Shown one piece after another: positions 23,666 to 35,629 of a stretch of DNA of 64,000 bases (its first letter is position 1; each line of letters starts with the position of its first letter). The stretch comes from Tipula vernalis. Taxonomy: Eukaryota; Arthropoda; Insecta; Diptera; Tipulidae. The position numbers and the translations under genes were made by a program. The notes below the pieces were generated by a model. The model saw only the letters and a program-made list of their open reading frames with translations. It was not told the origin of the DNA and ran no database searches. The stretch is from positions 268,064,057 to 268,128,056 of the forward strand of contig OY282559.1 of NCBI GenBank assembly GCA_958295665.1. The letters are read 5' to 3'.

Positions 23666-24004
23666 CTAACGACCGCAAATAATTCCTTCGACGTTACAGC
23701 ACATGTTCTTAAAGGACTCAATTGATTCAGGATTTCTTTTATTTATTTTCTTCATTTTTGAATAGGCCATACGTTTCGCAAGTTTGTGATAAACTGTGAA
23801 GCAATCATGACAAAATGTGGAATGGCAAATTTGTGGATACATTTTATACTGGTTCCCGAATCTTAGCATTTGAATGATTTGGCAACTACACACCACTGAA
23901 CAAAAATATTTTCTCGAATAGCCCATCATGCATCGAAAAATAGCTGAATTAAACATCAACGAATAATTCTCTTCTCTGCAAAACATGAATTCATTTGATC
24001 GCAC
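23666..24004 (-). CDS. 112-residue cysteine-rich frame, unknown (right-arm copy)
   Basis: This is the mirror copy of the frame at 13,405-13,743, differing by Asn for His in the NKRNPES segment. It has the same length, start and stop. No domain is recognised and no function is proposed. Confidence 0.3.
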   Translation of the reverse strand: MRSNEFMFCREENYSLMFNSAIFRCMMGYSRKYFCSVVCSCQIIQMLRFGNQYKMYPQICHSTFCHDCFTVYHKLAKRMAYSKMKKINKRNPESIESFKNMCCNVEGIICGR

Positions 24005-24872
24005 CTTTTAATCCGTTCGCTTTAATTTTATGACGCAATAATCCAAACCTAAATTTGTACCGGGTATTTCTGTAAATGACGGTCACTGTTCCGCACTTGA
24101 AACGGCATTCTCGCAGGTTGAGTTATCTTTAATTTAAGAGGGTGAAACGGGTACAATATAATATTTTGTGATACTTACTTATATTTGTTAACGAATCGAG
24201 ATAAATTGTGAAATTACGCCCCGCGTCGGCGAGTTTTATAATAATAGTTAATTGATGCTTTTTGTAATATACGCTGTAATTTCACCAATGGATGGCTCTG
24301 TGACCCAATCAATTGTTGTTTATACATTTTATTTAAAAGCTCAATATTATTGCGTTTGTGTTGGTGCATTTATTGCAAATTAGTTTTTATTTTAATTTAA
24401 TCATAGTGAATTAATAAAACACTTGTCTCTTAAAGAATTTTTGATGATGTGTAAAATAAACATTCTAGATACCATTTCAATAATAATATTTCAAATCAAT
24501 AAAAGTTTTTATTCAAGAAAATTGGGGTAAAAAAAATTGGACTTTACATATGTTTTGTATGGGAAAAATTTGAGAATCCCATTGTATCAGTGGTTAATTC
24601 ATTAATAAGCATTGATAGATCAAAAACTGTTGGCGTAAACTGTAAAAGAATTAAACCCATTATCGAACTGCTGATGGTTTATTACATTTTAATCCGATGA
24701 AAAATGAAGAAAATTTTAGTAAAATTTAAGGAATGAATAAAAAATACGTGAATACCGTTTCTTAATTTAAATACATTTCGTTTTGTATTGTAGAAATCTA
24801 CCACAAAAAGTGTCAGTTATATTTGCGATGTAGTTTTTAATAGGGTATACTGTTTGTGATCTGAGTATACAG

Positions 24873-25692
24873 TGTGTGTATCTGTTGCGAAAACAGTTCG
24901 ACAATATATATTTGAACCGGTGCCAGGCCTTCCCGGTGCTTTACCTCTGCCACCAAATCCTAATGATTATTTTAATTTGCAATCATCTGAAATGGCAGTT
25001 TTACCACCTGTGGCCCTATTCTGGTAATTCCCGGGGAATAGAAATTTTAAATTTTGTTGCAGTATTATTCCCTTTTCCCCAAAGTGTATTCTGGTGTTCG
25101 GGAAAGAGTTTTTATTGGGAAAAAATTATTCCCCATTACAGCAGTTTTGACGTTTGTTTTTCCACACCGATTTTATGAATGAATTGATGGGGAATAGATT
25201 TTTAACGAAAATGTTTGTTTATATGTAGTTGTTATTAATAATTAATAATATTAATACTGTTAATAATTTTAAAGATAGTATTATAATAAATAAGAGTTAT
25301 TATAATAATTTTGATACAACTAAATTTATTTCCCCTGTATATTTATTCCGCAATTGACAGAATGCACTTAAAGAAAATAGGGAATAAAAAGTTGGAAATA
25401 TGTATCTGGGAATATCTGCTGTAAAAAAAAATTATTCCCCGTTCCCCGGGAATTACCAGAATAGGGCCACTGGTGTGAAATTACATCAATTACCACTGGA
25501 AATGATACCTGGTGCACCTATGGTCAGGCATATAATACTCAGGCTATTCCAATTCCGGCAACGGCACAAACGGCTTTAGCAACATCAACGGCAGCAGTTG
25601 CAGCCCAAAGCGGAGTGATATCACCAACACCGGGTGGGGTTCATTATCCCAGTCAAGATCCATCACGACTTGGCGTTATTAAAAAGCAATAA
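24873..25692 (+). pseudogene. terminal exon of an unidentified gene, split by a MITE (right copy)
   Basis: This is the mirror copy of the exon at 11,717-12,536: an acceptor ATACAG, then a proline-rich frame, the MITE at 25,011-25,469, resumed coding to the end RLGVIKKQ and a stop at 25,690-25,692 overlapping an AATAAAA signal. It shares the MITE and the internal frame change with its twin, so both defects predate the duplication. Confidence 0.5.
25011..25469. mobile_element. 459-bp MITE, right-arm copy
   Basis: This is identical in length and ends to the left-arm copy, with TGGCCCTATTCTGG at one end, its complement at the other, and CTG on both sides as a possible target duplication. It is non-coding. 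Confidence 0.75.
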
Positions 25693-26216
25693 AATATTTT
25701 TATTTTTTTGTACATTTTGCATTTTGGAATAAATATGAAAATGAGTTTAAAAATTTATTTTAAAATTTTGACTTTTCGTTATAGTAAATCCATTTAGGTG
25801 AGAAAATGGCTACGCTCTAGCCGGTCGATCTGTGCCATTACATAAAACACATTTATTTTGGTAACTTATTTTATTCCGCAAACATACAAAAATAACATAA
25901 AAATACAATTTTTCGAATTGAACTATCCTAAAATTGTTTATACTTTTCATAACCCTTAACTAATTTCTCGTACACTTTTTGTCCAGCATCGTCGTTCGAC
26001 AGCCGAAAATACAAAAATATAAAATTTCTTCATTTGACTCGGTGATCATAACATGGATAATAAAGGAAATTAAATAAGGCAGGAAAATAATGATTCTGAC
26101 TTAAGTTTTTTTAATTTTAGTAAATTTTAATTATTGTTATTATTATTATTATTATAATTTTATTTATTTTGTCAAATTTCGTTTTTGACAGATAAGAAAA
26201 ATGGTCGACTACTACA

Positions 26217-26467
26217 CAGTCAATTTTAATTGTTATAAAATTAAATAAGAGCGCTATCTCCTATCATTAGTAGGAAATAATAATTATTTATGGCCATCTC
26301 GTGAGAAATATGAAAATAAGAATACAAATTTTTTTATCGACATTGTCTACGAATTGTCTGCATACTCTACCAATTTTCGACATTTTCTACTCCAAAAACA
26401 ATTATCTACGCTATTTTCGACACCAACATGTAGACAATTAAAATATACGCGTAGACGCACAACACTG
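26217..26467. promoter_or_regulatory. right subterminal region of the hAT block
   Basis: It contains TTGTCTAC at 26,343-26,350, inverted GTAGACAA at 26,430-26,437, variants TTGTCTGC and TTTTCTAC, and TTTTCGACA motifs that match the left subterminal region. The extreme end is the inverted repeat GCACAACACTG. A transposase-binding role is inferred from hAT biology. Confidence 0.5.
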
Positions 26468-26475
26468 TCCTTGAA
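26468..26475. repeat. right copy of 8-bp target-site duplication
   Basis: TCCTTGAA directly follows the right end and is identical to 10,711-10,718. Confidence 0.8.
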
Positions 26476-29400
26476 CCGTATCTTTGACAATTCGGCAAAA
26501 TAACAAATACGGAAACTAAAGCCACTTTATGATGCTTTGACATGAAGTTAGCAATGATATTACCCTCTGCGATATAACACTAGCTACGCCATTTCTTGAG
26601 AATCCCTTAAAATTATTGCATACCCCTAATAATTTGTCGAAAATATAATCCATAACAACATTATTTGTACGTGCTAAATTTTTAACACAGACCAACAACT
26701 GTTTTTTGGCTGGACATCAAGTATTATTTACAATTGAACTTAAATATTAATATAAATTAGTAAAAATCTGGTTTTTATTATAATTTGACATGAAATCCAT
26801 TACATTCATTTTAAAATTTAACTGGAAAGTTGATTTTTCCATATTTTTAACTAGAATTTTACTGAATCATAGTTAAAATTTGTAAACACCGATAATCTAG
26901 TTGATATTTACTAGAATTTGTAATTACCGTGTACATAATTTTAATTTGGGTGAATAATAAAACATCGGTTACAGAACAGACAGTTAAATTAAAAAAAGCC
27001 TGCGAACTACCGTAGGAACTACGCCAATACGTACATAATATTAAAATTAAATACAAAATACAAACTTAATATTTTCAATTAAAACTATCAATTAGTAACA
27101 TAAAATATAAGTGAACATTATAAGACCATCCCAAATCAAGCACATAGACGTGTAATAAACGTTATCCATTCAGCCAAATACAAACATCCGAACAAACTTT
27201 TAGTTGGAAAAACTAAAACAACAAAAATTCATCATTCAACAATCGAACATCACAGAATCTGCGAGTCACATTGTTGGTACCGTTATACTTCAATTTACTA
27301 AGATAAGTTTTTGTTGATATTTTTTTTATTATTATTAAATTTATATTATATTATAGTTAGTAGGGGTATTAGGGATATAGTTAATTTTTTTCTTTCTTAC
27401 TTTATATTGTAAATAATTTGTAAACCAAATTTATAGTTATTTTTAGTTTCATCAATACAGTCGTCTTTATTTTTAAAAAGCTTTCGAAATTTAAATGTTT
27501 GTTCATAATCCTGATAGATTGTACCTAGTCGAATAATGGAGTAGACCGTTAATCCTTGAGGATGAACTAGAGTAAGAATGGTAGAAGTTTTGCAGGGGGC
27601 GGTATTTTATGTTTTGTGGATCGATTCTCTGTTCTTTCTCTATTACCCACCCCAAACCCTGAACTCAAGTCGCCAAACTCTCACCGCTCTGAGGTTACCA
27701 GATGAATAAATTTCTGTTTACGAAGGCGCCCTTAGGATTGATTGTTCTCATAGATTTTAGTTTTCTTGACTGCGGTCAATCATTTTTGGGGTCTTTCGTT
27801 ACAACTGGGATCGCCTTGCATTGCTACTGTCCAAACCTTGCCTAAAGATATTTCATATCTCAAAAACAATATTTTTGTGAAAATGGCATGAAAATTAGTT
27901 TGCGTTTAAATTGACAAATCTGCCGAAACCACCGCCAACGGTTTATTATTTTACGCTCTAAAATTAAATTATTTCATAATTATTCAGTCAGACTTCAGAT
28001 ATTTGTCTCTAAAGATACTCGCTATCGGTATTCGAACCATTTGCATAGGTTTAAAATATTTAATTTACGGCGATCTTAATTCATTCAAGTAAGCTACAAT
28101 ATTATCCTAATTCAGTGTTAGATTAAGATTTTTGCTGGAGAAATTTTGTCTATTTAGGGTCTTACACAGGATACATGTGTTATCAGTATTGGTCTGCTAT
28201 TTATAATTTTATAAGCACCATTAACTTAGGTAGAGTGTCATTCTGCATTTAAGTACTAATAGAAAACAAAAGACACCATTATGGGTTCTGAAGCTCGATG
28301 TTCTCCCAACTTTAGTTTGCATTATGCTTTTGGCTTCCTGACTTAATGCCAATACCTGCCAGTAACGATCAACCTTTAGTATAGTAATTAAACAGAGATT
28401 ATTCAGCAATCGACAACTTTGCAGCAGTGATATCCGATCTTAAAACGTATATATAATTATTCAATTCCCAATAATTCCATTTGCATTAATTGTAGCAATA
28501 AACATCATTATTGGACAATGTCTATAGAAAGTCCAATTAATTATTCAACTAAGATAACTCAATTAATAATAATAATGACAAAAAAAAAACATGTCGCTAA
28601 AACCATTATTACTCACCTATTGTGTTCCCGGCTAATAAACAATGATCAATTCAAGTAGTTCTTCAACTGGAGTTTAATCATCATCGATGTTTTTTTTATT
28701 AATTACATGTTTCAGCGCAATAATTAAAAAAAAAAAACAATTGTATTGTGTACAACGCTGTTGCATGTTCCACGCTAATTTGTGATGCGTCATTTTGAAA
28801 AATTGGAAATAAGCACTCTACATTATTTACTACTCTACAAATGCACACATTACGCAATATACGTGATCTTTATTTAATATACCAGATTTTAATAATTCAC
28901 GTTTGTATATCACAAATAAAGGAGACCAAACTAATGCACGATCGAACTTGATCTATACGTTGGAACATTGAAGATCACGGCATACTAGATAATGAAAAAA
29001 TTAATTAAATTGTTCATTCATAAAGATAACAAAAAAAAAATCGCTTTTACTTTTTTTTGTGTCCAAATCACGATAAACTCATCAACATAATAAACCACAA
29101 AAGTTTAACTAAAAAGCATTCGAAAAAAAAACGAAAAATTAATTTAAATAGATCAAGGTCGTTCAAAAAATTAAATTTCGTTTTTTTTTCTTTTTAAATC
29201 ACTTACTCGTTTCTTCTTTTTACATTTTTAATGCTTTTGTACCCGTCTTACTTTGTTGACGATCACAAAACAAAAAATAAAAAAAAAACAACAAACTTGA
29301 TATTCAAACTTTGTAATGTCTGTTAAATTTATATATAAATGATCGTTAGCCGCCATTTTTATTTCTTTATTACAACCAATTTTTCGTTTGTTTCTTAAAG

Positions 29401-29932
29401 ACGACTAAATAAAAGAATATTAATTCTTTGGTAAAAAGAAAAAAAAATGGGAAAAATGTTTTTAGAATTTTAAATTTTTTTTTTTTATGAAAAATAGATG
29501 GATATTATTATAAAATAAACAAAAGACAAAGGTATACGTTGGTAGCATTACTTAAGATGTATATTAAATAGACTTAAGTCTCTGTTCTTAAATAGCTACG
29601 TATATATTTTAAAATAAATAAATTAAATAAATTGGTCTATAGACTTTTACTATTGACTTATGGTAAAGGCGAGTAGTTGATGCATTTTGTTTGTTTGTTT
29701 GCCTTTGTGGTGGAATAATATTGGTTCTAGCATTTACAGGAATATATTTAAGTCGTTCATTTAATTAAGCTACTTGGTATGTAAATAGTCCATCGTCTAT
29801 GTTAGGCGTACAAAACTACATTCTACACAAATGCCTTTGTAAGAGGACAATAGAACAAAGTTAACTAAAACTAGAAGGATCTATAAGATTGTTGCTCTAG
29901 CGCTCTTTTTGTTTCGTGAAATTCGTTATAGG
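26476..29932. other. AT-rich interval, no gene recognised
   Basis: Only short frames occur. A G+C-richer patch at about 27,590-27,840 ends in TTTCGTTACA followed by ACTGGGATCGCC, which faintly resembles an LTR 3' edge plus primer-binding site, but no matching LTR start or pol sequence was found. The remainder is A/T-rich with homopolymer runs. Confidence 0.4.
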
Positions 29933-30554
29933 CAGGGTTGTAATTCCATACGATGGTAGGTGATTATAATCTACCACTATCATAAAAATGACATTCCGTA
30001 CGGTGATTAATACCACAATTATCACCTTTTAGTGGTCACTTTTTGGTGATTGTATTTTAGCTATCACTTTCGAATCACCAACTGATTTATTTGTAGCAAA
30101 TTTGAGTATTTATTTGAACATTTAATATTTTTTTTTTAACATTATTTAATTTTATGTTTAGGTTTCGGTTATAAATGTTTTACTGAGGATTCAACTTGGC
30201 CAGTGTTTTGCAACAGGCCACGCTCATTATTTTAATTTTTTTCCATTTATTATAATTACAAATCGAAATTTTGTCGAAATCTCGGTTCATACCAATATTC
30301 ATATTGTATTGTTCATAAGTGGTTTGGACAACTGTAAGTGTTAGTGTTATCTTTGGTAAGTTTAAACTTAGATTAATCCCAGAGGGTAATAATTTCTTGA
30401 GTTGAAATTAAATTAATTTAATTATAATAAAATTTTTGTTTATAAATTTTAATTTGTGTGTAATTCGTTCTGTAAATAATTAGTTCCTGTAAATATTAAT
30501 TGAATTTTTGTAAGATGGGTTTATTAGATTTTATTAGAGTGCTAAGTTCGAAAT
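29933..30554. repeat. candidate hAT-like terminus with subterminal GGTGATT repeats, then AT-rich spacer
   Basis: CAGGGTTGTAATTCCATACG at 29,933 has the CAGGGTTG form of many hAT ends. It is followed within 150 bp by at least five GGTGATT or AATCACC motifs in both orientations. No second terminus or 8-bp duplication was located, so this may be a solitary or truncated end. The rest, to 30,554, is AT-rich without visible genes. Confidence 0.25.
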
Positions 30555-32433
30555 TTAAGAGGTATAGCCGTTATTGAAAGCAGTGTTAGAAAGTGAGAGT
30601 GCCAATCCAAATCTAAAACCGCATAAGTCACACAAACAAGTGTCAAAAAACCCTGATAATGAACTCCAATGATCCTTTTTCAGTGCAGTCTTCATCTGCC
30701 TTACTCTTACCTCACAATAAATAATCCACGCGTTTACAACTGTCATCATTAGCAAATGATAGGAAATTTTTTTTCACCATTTTGTAGACTTAGGTCATAA
30801 TCATATATACCAGATAATTGGTCCGCTAAATCAGCACTACCCATTATTTGGCGATAGGAACTTATCATTTCTAAACATGCGACACTCATCTTTGATCTTT
30901 AGAAGTTCACAAAAATATATTAAAAATTATACAATTTTATTTATGGCAATCAAATTTGATTTATTTAATTTATTTATTAAAATTTAAAGTTTTATATTTT
31001 CGTTTAACAACATTTTATTTAATATTTTGGCACCACCATTTTAATGCCGAATTGAATATCATGCGAAGAGCGCACGTGCGTGCGACGTAAAATCCGAGAC
31101 GAGACTGAATTTTTATTTTATTTTGTCTTGTCCGTCGTTTTATCTGGAAGAGACAGTAGTTCAGTTGTCCGTTTTGTATTGGTGTTTCCGTTTGCGTTTC
31201 TGTCTGTTCGTGTTTTTGTTCTGACCGTGTGGCGGCGAACGCATGTGTGAATGCGTGAACCGCCACAGATCCATCTTTCATTGTTTTCGTGACACTCGTC
31301 CAAATTGGTTTATGGCAATTGCTCAAAGCTATATCTTCCTTAGTGTCCAGCCATTTTGCACATAGAAGGCCTGATGAGGAAACTTTTTTATTATATATTT
31401 ATATATTTATTATATATCAATGTCACCCCGTTGTAATTTATCTGGAAATTTTGGTAGATTTTTCCTATGAGTCATACATGTTCCCAAAACGGCAAAATTC
31501 AAAGTTGCCAATAAGTGAACTGAAAATGTTACATCAGGTTCCGATACTCTACTAGCCACTTTATTTATAACTCTCTCTCCAAGGGTACCTTCCATCGCTT
31601 GTTGTTCTTTTCCAAGTATTAAAATCATAGGTATACCCTGTACCTGCATTACGTCGAAGCCACATTTTGATTCCATGTTTTACAGGCTTGAGTGGCATAT
31701 ATTGCTTCAGAGTTAATCGTCCCTTGAATTTAGTCATAAACTTATCTATGCTCAGAAAAACACTGTCTATACGGCATTTTTTAAAAGTTCCCTTTAGGCA
31801 CGTAACTATATCATTTTTATAACAAGTATTGCTGCAGTTTGGTGGCTTTTCTGGTGGTGCGGAATACAGTTTTGCCACCAATAATCGCTTACTTGGCAAT
31901 CGACTATAGCACGTGACCAGCAAACATCCAATTACCATTCCAACTTCTCCTCTATCTGTGTCGCCTTTTGAATGCGAGTTTTTGAAGAAATTAATTCTTT
32001 CATTTGTGCATTGAGCAATATAAATGTACAAAGACGGGGGAAATAGTTTGTGAATTATTTCTATCAGAGAATTACTTCTATTAATATTTAGGGTACCCGG
32101 GCGATGTTGACTTATACATTTTTTTGGATTGAAATCCCTACTTGATGGTGATTAAATCATACTTTGTGACTGTAAATGTGATGTTAATGGTTCGAAAATA
32201 TTACCTTTCTGATCTTCATCATTTTCCACCTCCATCGGAGATAGGGTTTAATCTCATTTGCAACAGTCGTTGAAGCTACATTTACAAGCTTCATCGTGTC
32301 TTCATTATCAGAGGTTAATGATTATTGATTTTTATGAGGCTCGTAGTTATCGCTGCTACCATCATATTCACTAAACTGGAATATTCGAAGGTTTGTCGCT
32401 GCTCCTCCTCTGTATATTTCCTTGGCCGCATGA
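30555..32433 (-). pseudogene. piggyBac transposase, dead
   Basis: The family order on the minus strand is clear. The N-terminus MRPRKYTEEEQ is near 32,430. The domain entry follows (IAQCTNERINFF), then the first catalytic block LSIDKFMTKFKGR with LKQYMPLKPVKHGIKMW, then GERVINKV, the TCMTHRKNLPK block, and DTKEDIALSNCHKP with KDGS. After about 330 unrelated bases (roughly 30,910-31,270) the C-terminal half resumes with MGSADLADQLSGIY and VVNAWIIY, ending at 30,555. At least four frame changes and several stops rule out function. In the first block the usual SIDE has become SIDK. The 330-bp interruption may itself be an insertion. Normally the enzyme excises DNA at TTAA sites without a footprint. 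Confidence 0.85.
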
Positions 32434-32580
32434 TTCTGTAATAATATCAATAATATGGAGTTTTAAAATAATACTGGTAAATATATGATATCGCCTTAAA
32501 ACCCGCCAAATTGGTATAAAATAAATATATTTTACTTACTTAAGAATGACTGATTTTCTTATTGTTACACAGTACGTATT

Positions 32581-32623
32581 AACGGGAGTGGTACAAATGA
32601 GTATCACCCGTTTCGAAAGGGTT
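32581..32623. repeat. possible piggyBac terminal sequence
   Basis: The stretch ending CACCCGTTTCGAAAGGGTT lies about 150 bp beyond the transposase N-terminus, where the 5' end of a piggyBac element should be. Read outward it ends with CCCTTTCG next to TTGAA rather than an intact TTAA. No partner end was found near 30,500, so the call is tentative. Confidence 0.25.
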
Positions 32624-32633
32624 CAAGTATGTT

Positions 32634-34400
32634 TTGGATGATACATCCACCGCAAACGACACCATTAAAAATATAAAAGCTACCAGCAAAATTTATTCCA
32701 TTGATATGTCTTCATCAAAAGAAGAATATTCAGATAACAAACCAAATTCGTCAAGAACTACAGTGACGAAAAAAATCAAATCGAGTGGTGGCATATCATT
32801 TAAAGTGTCGTTTTCAACATTTGAATATTTGCTCAAACAATTCAGCAATCAAAATTTACTATATATCAAATTGGGCAATACCAACAACCAAGTTCACAAC
32901 ATGAGGGTATATTGCAAGCACAACAACAAATAACGAACTACCAGTTAAACAAATACCATTACCAATTTTCAACTCACTGCTTAGTTCACCGTTCACATTT
33001 AATAATAATCAACATCAACTTTCGAAGTGGAAAGTTGAATTTGATGGTTCTACCGGTGGAATATCAGTTGAGCGTTTTATCTTCAGAGTAGAACATCTCG
33101 CTAGAACTACGTAATAAGTTTAGTGGTCTCCTCAGGGGGGCGGCGCCAAAATGGTATAGGTGCTTCGTAGAATAGCACGAATTCAAATAATAATAAATGT
33201 TTCAACTGCTTTGATATTGGATATAAATTTTACCAGTGTCATAAACCGATACACGTTTTAATAAGGAACACCAATTACCTAAACCAAATTACAAAGTAAA
33301 TCTCACGTACGATGAAGTTAGTCCCCCCAATACGACAACTTCGACGAATGCTTTCTCATCTGTTTTATCGGAAAAAGTGAAAACCGAATCTAAAATGCAT
33401 ATGTCTCACACAAAAAAGTATTGGGAGAAGCAGAAGAATTTAAAATTGAAAATACTTGCCACAATTTTGTCCGATGGAATAGATGAAAGACTATTCGCGA
33501 TGGTGGATATCAATGGCATTTCGTATACGGGGCTATTGGATAGTGGGGCATAACGTCGTTAGGGTATGTATGTGAGGTAATTCTAGAAGACTCAAAATTT
33601 AAAGTTTATAATGTATCATCTGACGTTAAAACAAACGGTGGTCATTCTGGGCATATTTTTGGATACATATGGGCAAAATTTATATTTAATGAGGAGGAAA
33701 AATCGATGAGAATTTATCTGGTTTCCGGATTGAAACAATCTTTATATTTAGGAATTGATTTTTGGAAGTAATTCAATATAGTTCTTAAAATGATATCTGA
33801 AATAAGCAATGACGAAAATAATTTCATCAACTATCATCAACTTTTACCGGAACAACAACATTGTCTGAACTTGATTATAGAAACGTTTCTTTTATTTAAT
33901 AACCAGACATTTAATAATTATTTAATAACGAATGTCTCTAGACGCCAGACGTGTGAATGAGGTAACGAAGAAGGACCCTTCTCTGCTGCCTATCAAAGAA
34001 GGACATTTAAGTCGATTGGAAGAAACCAAATACATCTTGACTTGCGCTCACTGTTCCTGGTCGTCCTCTGTACCAATTCACCGTAATGTCGTTCGGTTAC
34101 ACTCTCAAAGAATCCAAAGAAGGTAAGTGCTGTTTTGCTACCAACTTAAAGAAACTGCGCCGTTTCTTGGGGATGACCGGATAGTATCGGAGGTTCATAC
34201 CTTCATTCGCATCGTTAGTGGCCTCTCTTATTGATTTAACAAAGAAACAAAACAAATATTTTAGGACAACGAGAGCACAAGAAGCTTTTAAAAAGGTTAA
34301 ATTGGCTCTTACAGATAACCCCAGGACTAGTACATCCAAATTTCTCTGCACTTTTTGCGACCCCTTCTATTCTAGACCCGGATGGATCCAAAAATTAACA
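32634..34400 (+). pseudogene. Ty3/gypsy retrotransposon wreck: gag, protease, RT
   Basis: Fragments follow the gag-pol order. A polar frame (32,634-32,933) may be the gag N-terminus; WKVEFDGSTGGISVERFIF (about 33,030) is a retrotransposon gag core. The protease signature LLDSGA lies near 33,535 and LYLGIDFW near 33,750. RT and connection pieces are VNEVTKKDPSLLP (33,950), LRRFLGMTG and YRRF with a stop between them (34,155), and an RNase H lead-in, AQEAFKKVKLALTD, near 34,275. The YxDD box, integrase and LTRs are missing. Stops occur throughout. VTKKD and the DSGA protease place it in Ty3/gypsy; the lineage is not resolved. It is a different family from the young element at 59.5-64 kb, which has DTGA. 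Confidence 0.8.
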
Positions 34401-35004
34401 CAAACTGATTATTACTAAAATCTAAATATTTGTGAGAATGGGAGGCAAAACAAAATGGAAGGACGGACACGACATTTTTTAATCGATGTTTTGTTATCCT
34501 CAAGATTTATTTCTCAAGATTCTCAAGTTAATCAATATTGCTAAAATGAAGTGTCTTATTTGTGCCTTTTAACTTATCTTTGTTGAAATCAAAATTTAGG
34601 TAAATAGCAATAATTGGCGGTATAATTTTTGGTACGAGTATAAACATGTTTTTTAGCATTTATTAATTTTCCGTGAAGCTGAAAGCTTTTTTGGCTACCT
34701 CTAATCCTTAGCAACCTATGGGATTTTTTCTAAACTGTGATATGTAATAAATATTTCGTTAGTTTTAATTCAAGAAATTTCTCTTCATCGTACCTGCAAT
34801 TTTTAGTTGGCATCTAAACTTAGCAGCAGTTTACTTGTATGAAATTTTTAATATTTTTTTATTTTTATTTAACACATTCTTTTAACACGATTTATGCGAA
34901 TAAAGATTTGTTTAACAGTTTAGTTCAAGGAAAAATTAATAATGAGGAGCAAGATCCTTCATTATGCAAATAACGCCATAAGATAGAAAAGGATACGTGA
35001 AGAT
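34401..35004. other. AT-rich interval
   Basis: No coding sequence, hairpin or repeat was recognised. Confidence 0.4.
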
Positions 35005-35241
35005 TTAAAAATCCGTATGCAATATTTTTGAAAATTTGCCATAAGAGCCCAAATTACAAGCTTGAGCGAGATGTTTCCCCGAACATTTCAGACACCTAGG
35101 CTCCCGTTTGCAATATTTATCCATGTGATTAAATCCTTGATATTTCTTATATTGAGATATTAAGCAAATCGCGGCTTCACAAAAATTTGCCGTAAGAGAC
35201 CAACCTCTTGCTTGCCCACTACAATTTGAGCACAGGCTCAT
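35005..35241 (-). pseudogene. gag-type zinc-knuckle fragment
   Basis: The minus-strand frame contains YQGFNHMDKYCKREPRCLKC followed by SGKHLAQAC, matching the paired CCHC knuckles of LINE (Jockey/I group) gag proteins: the CxxC-type ends and the H-x4-C spacing of knuckle two are intact, while the start of knuckle one has been altered. An upstream CSNC element may be a duplicate. Only about 30 residues are recognisable. No RT belonging to it lies adjacent on this strand. Confidence 0.55.
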
Positions 35242-35304
35242 TCCTTACATGTATAATGGGCCGAAAATGGTGGACAACTTAATTTAAAAAAAAACAACGG
35301 ACGA

Positions 35305-35530
35305 GTTCACGCTTAACTTGGAAAATAATTACTTGAAAAATTTTGTGTATAAGTATCTATTGAATCATTTCAAGCCTGAGATAGACGGCGAGAAATTATT
35401 CTATTTGTATTTGGAGGACGAACCTTACTAACATTAATAGTTTAATTAGAAATTGAAATTTATAATTTATTTATTGACACCATGACTTGGTGAGCTTGAG
35501 CAAAGTACAATTCTGTTAAGCTAATCATCT
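35305..35530 (+). repeat. left long inverted repeat around the Harbinger pair
   Basis: TATCTATTGAATCATTTCA, GAACCTTACTAACATTAAT and GAGCAAAGTACA occur here and, in reverse complement and the same order, at 40,500-40,735. The match is degenerate, with indels (for example about 20 bp near 35,375). It may mark the original outer ends of a Harbinger-type element. Confidence 0.55.
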
Positions 35531-35629
35531 AAACTACTCGAAGACTTTAAAAGACCCCATTATTCATACATGGCAATCTTGTTGATTATTCCATATTTAG
35601 ACTTTTGTTAAAAAAAATGGTTAAGCAAA

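Larger units (their letters stand above)
22615..26216 (-). repeat. right arm of 3.6-kb inverted repeat
   Basis: This is the reverse complement of 11,184-14,796, nearly identical over its whole length. Transcription across both arms would give long double-stranded RNA. High similarity implies a recent duplication, ongoing gene conversion, or an assembly artefact of a palindromic contig. The different sequences outside each arm argue against a simple mirror error. Confidence 0.92.
10719..26467 (-). mobile_element. 15.7-kb hAT-type element with internal transposase and 3.6-kb inverted arms
   Basis: The left end reads CAGCGTTGTGC and the right end, read inward on the minus strand, CAGTGTTGTGC: ten of eleven bases match and both fit the CAGNG start of hAT ends. 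An exact 8-bp duplication flanks the block. Both edges hold repeated TTGTCTAC and AATGTCGAAA motifs, as expected of subterminal transposase-binding repeats. Inside are an open hAT transposase gene on the minus strand, a pair of inverted 3.6-kb arms, a Helitron piece, a LINE piece and several MITEs. At 15.7 kb it is far longer than usual hAT elements (about 2-6 kb). The simplest reading is one hAT unit that accumulated nested insertions and an inverted duplication. Alternatively, the outer ends belong to a non-autonomous hAT into which the rest was inserted, and the transposase is a guest. Confidence 0.65.

Noticed and set aside
27260..27830. Solo LTR with primer-binding site (…TTTCGTTACA then ACTGGGATCGCC)
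   Set aside because: No convincing LTR start, no second LTR and no coding region; the primer-site match is too weak.
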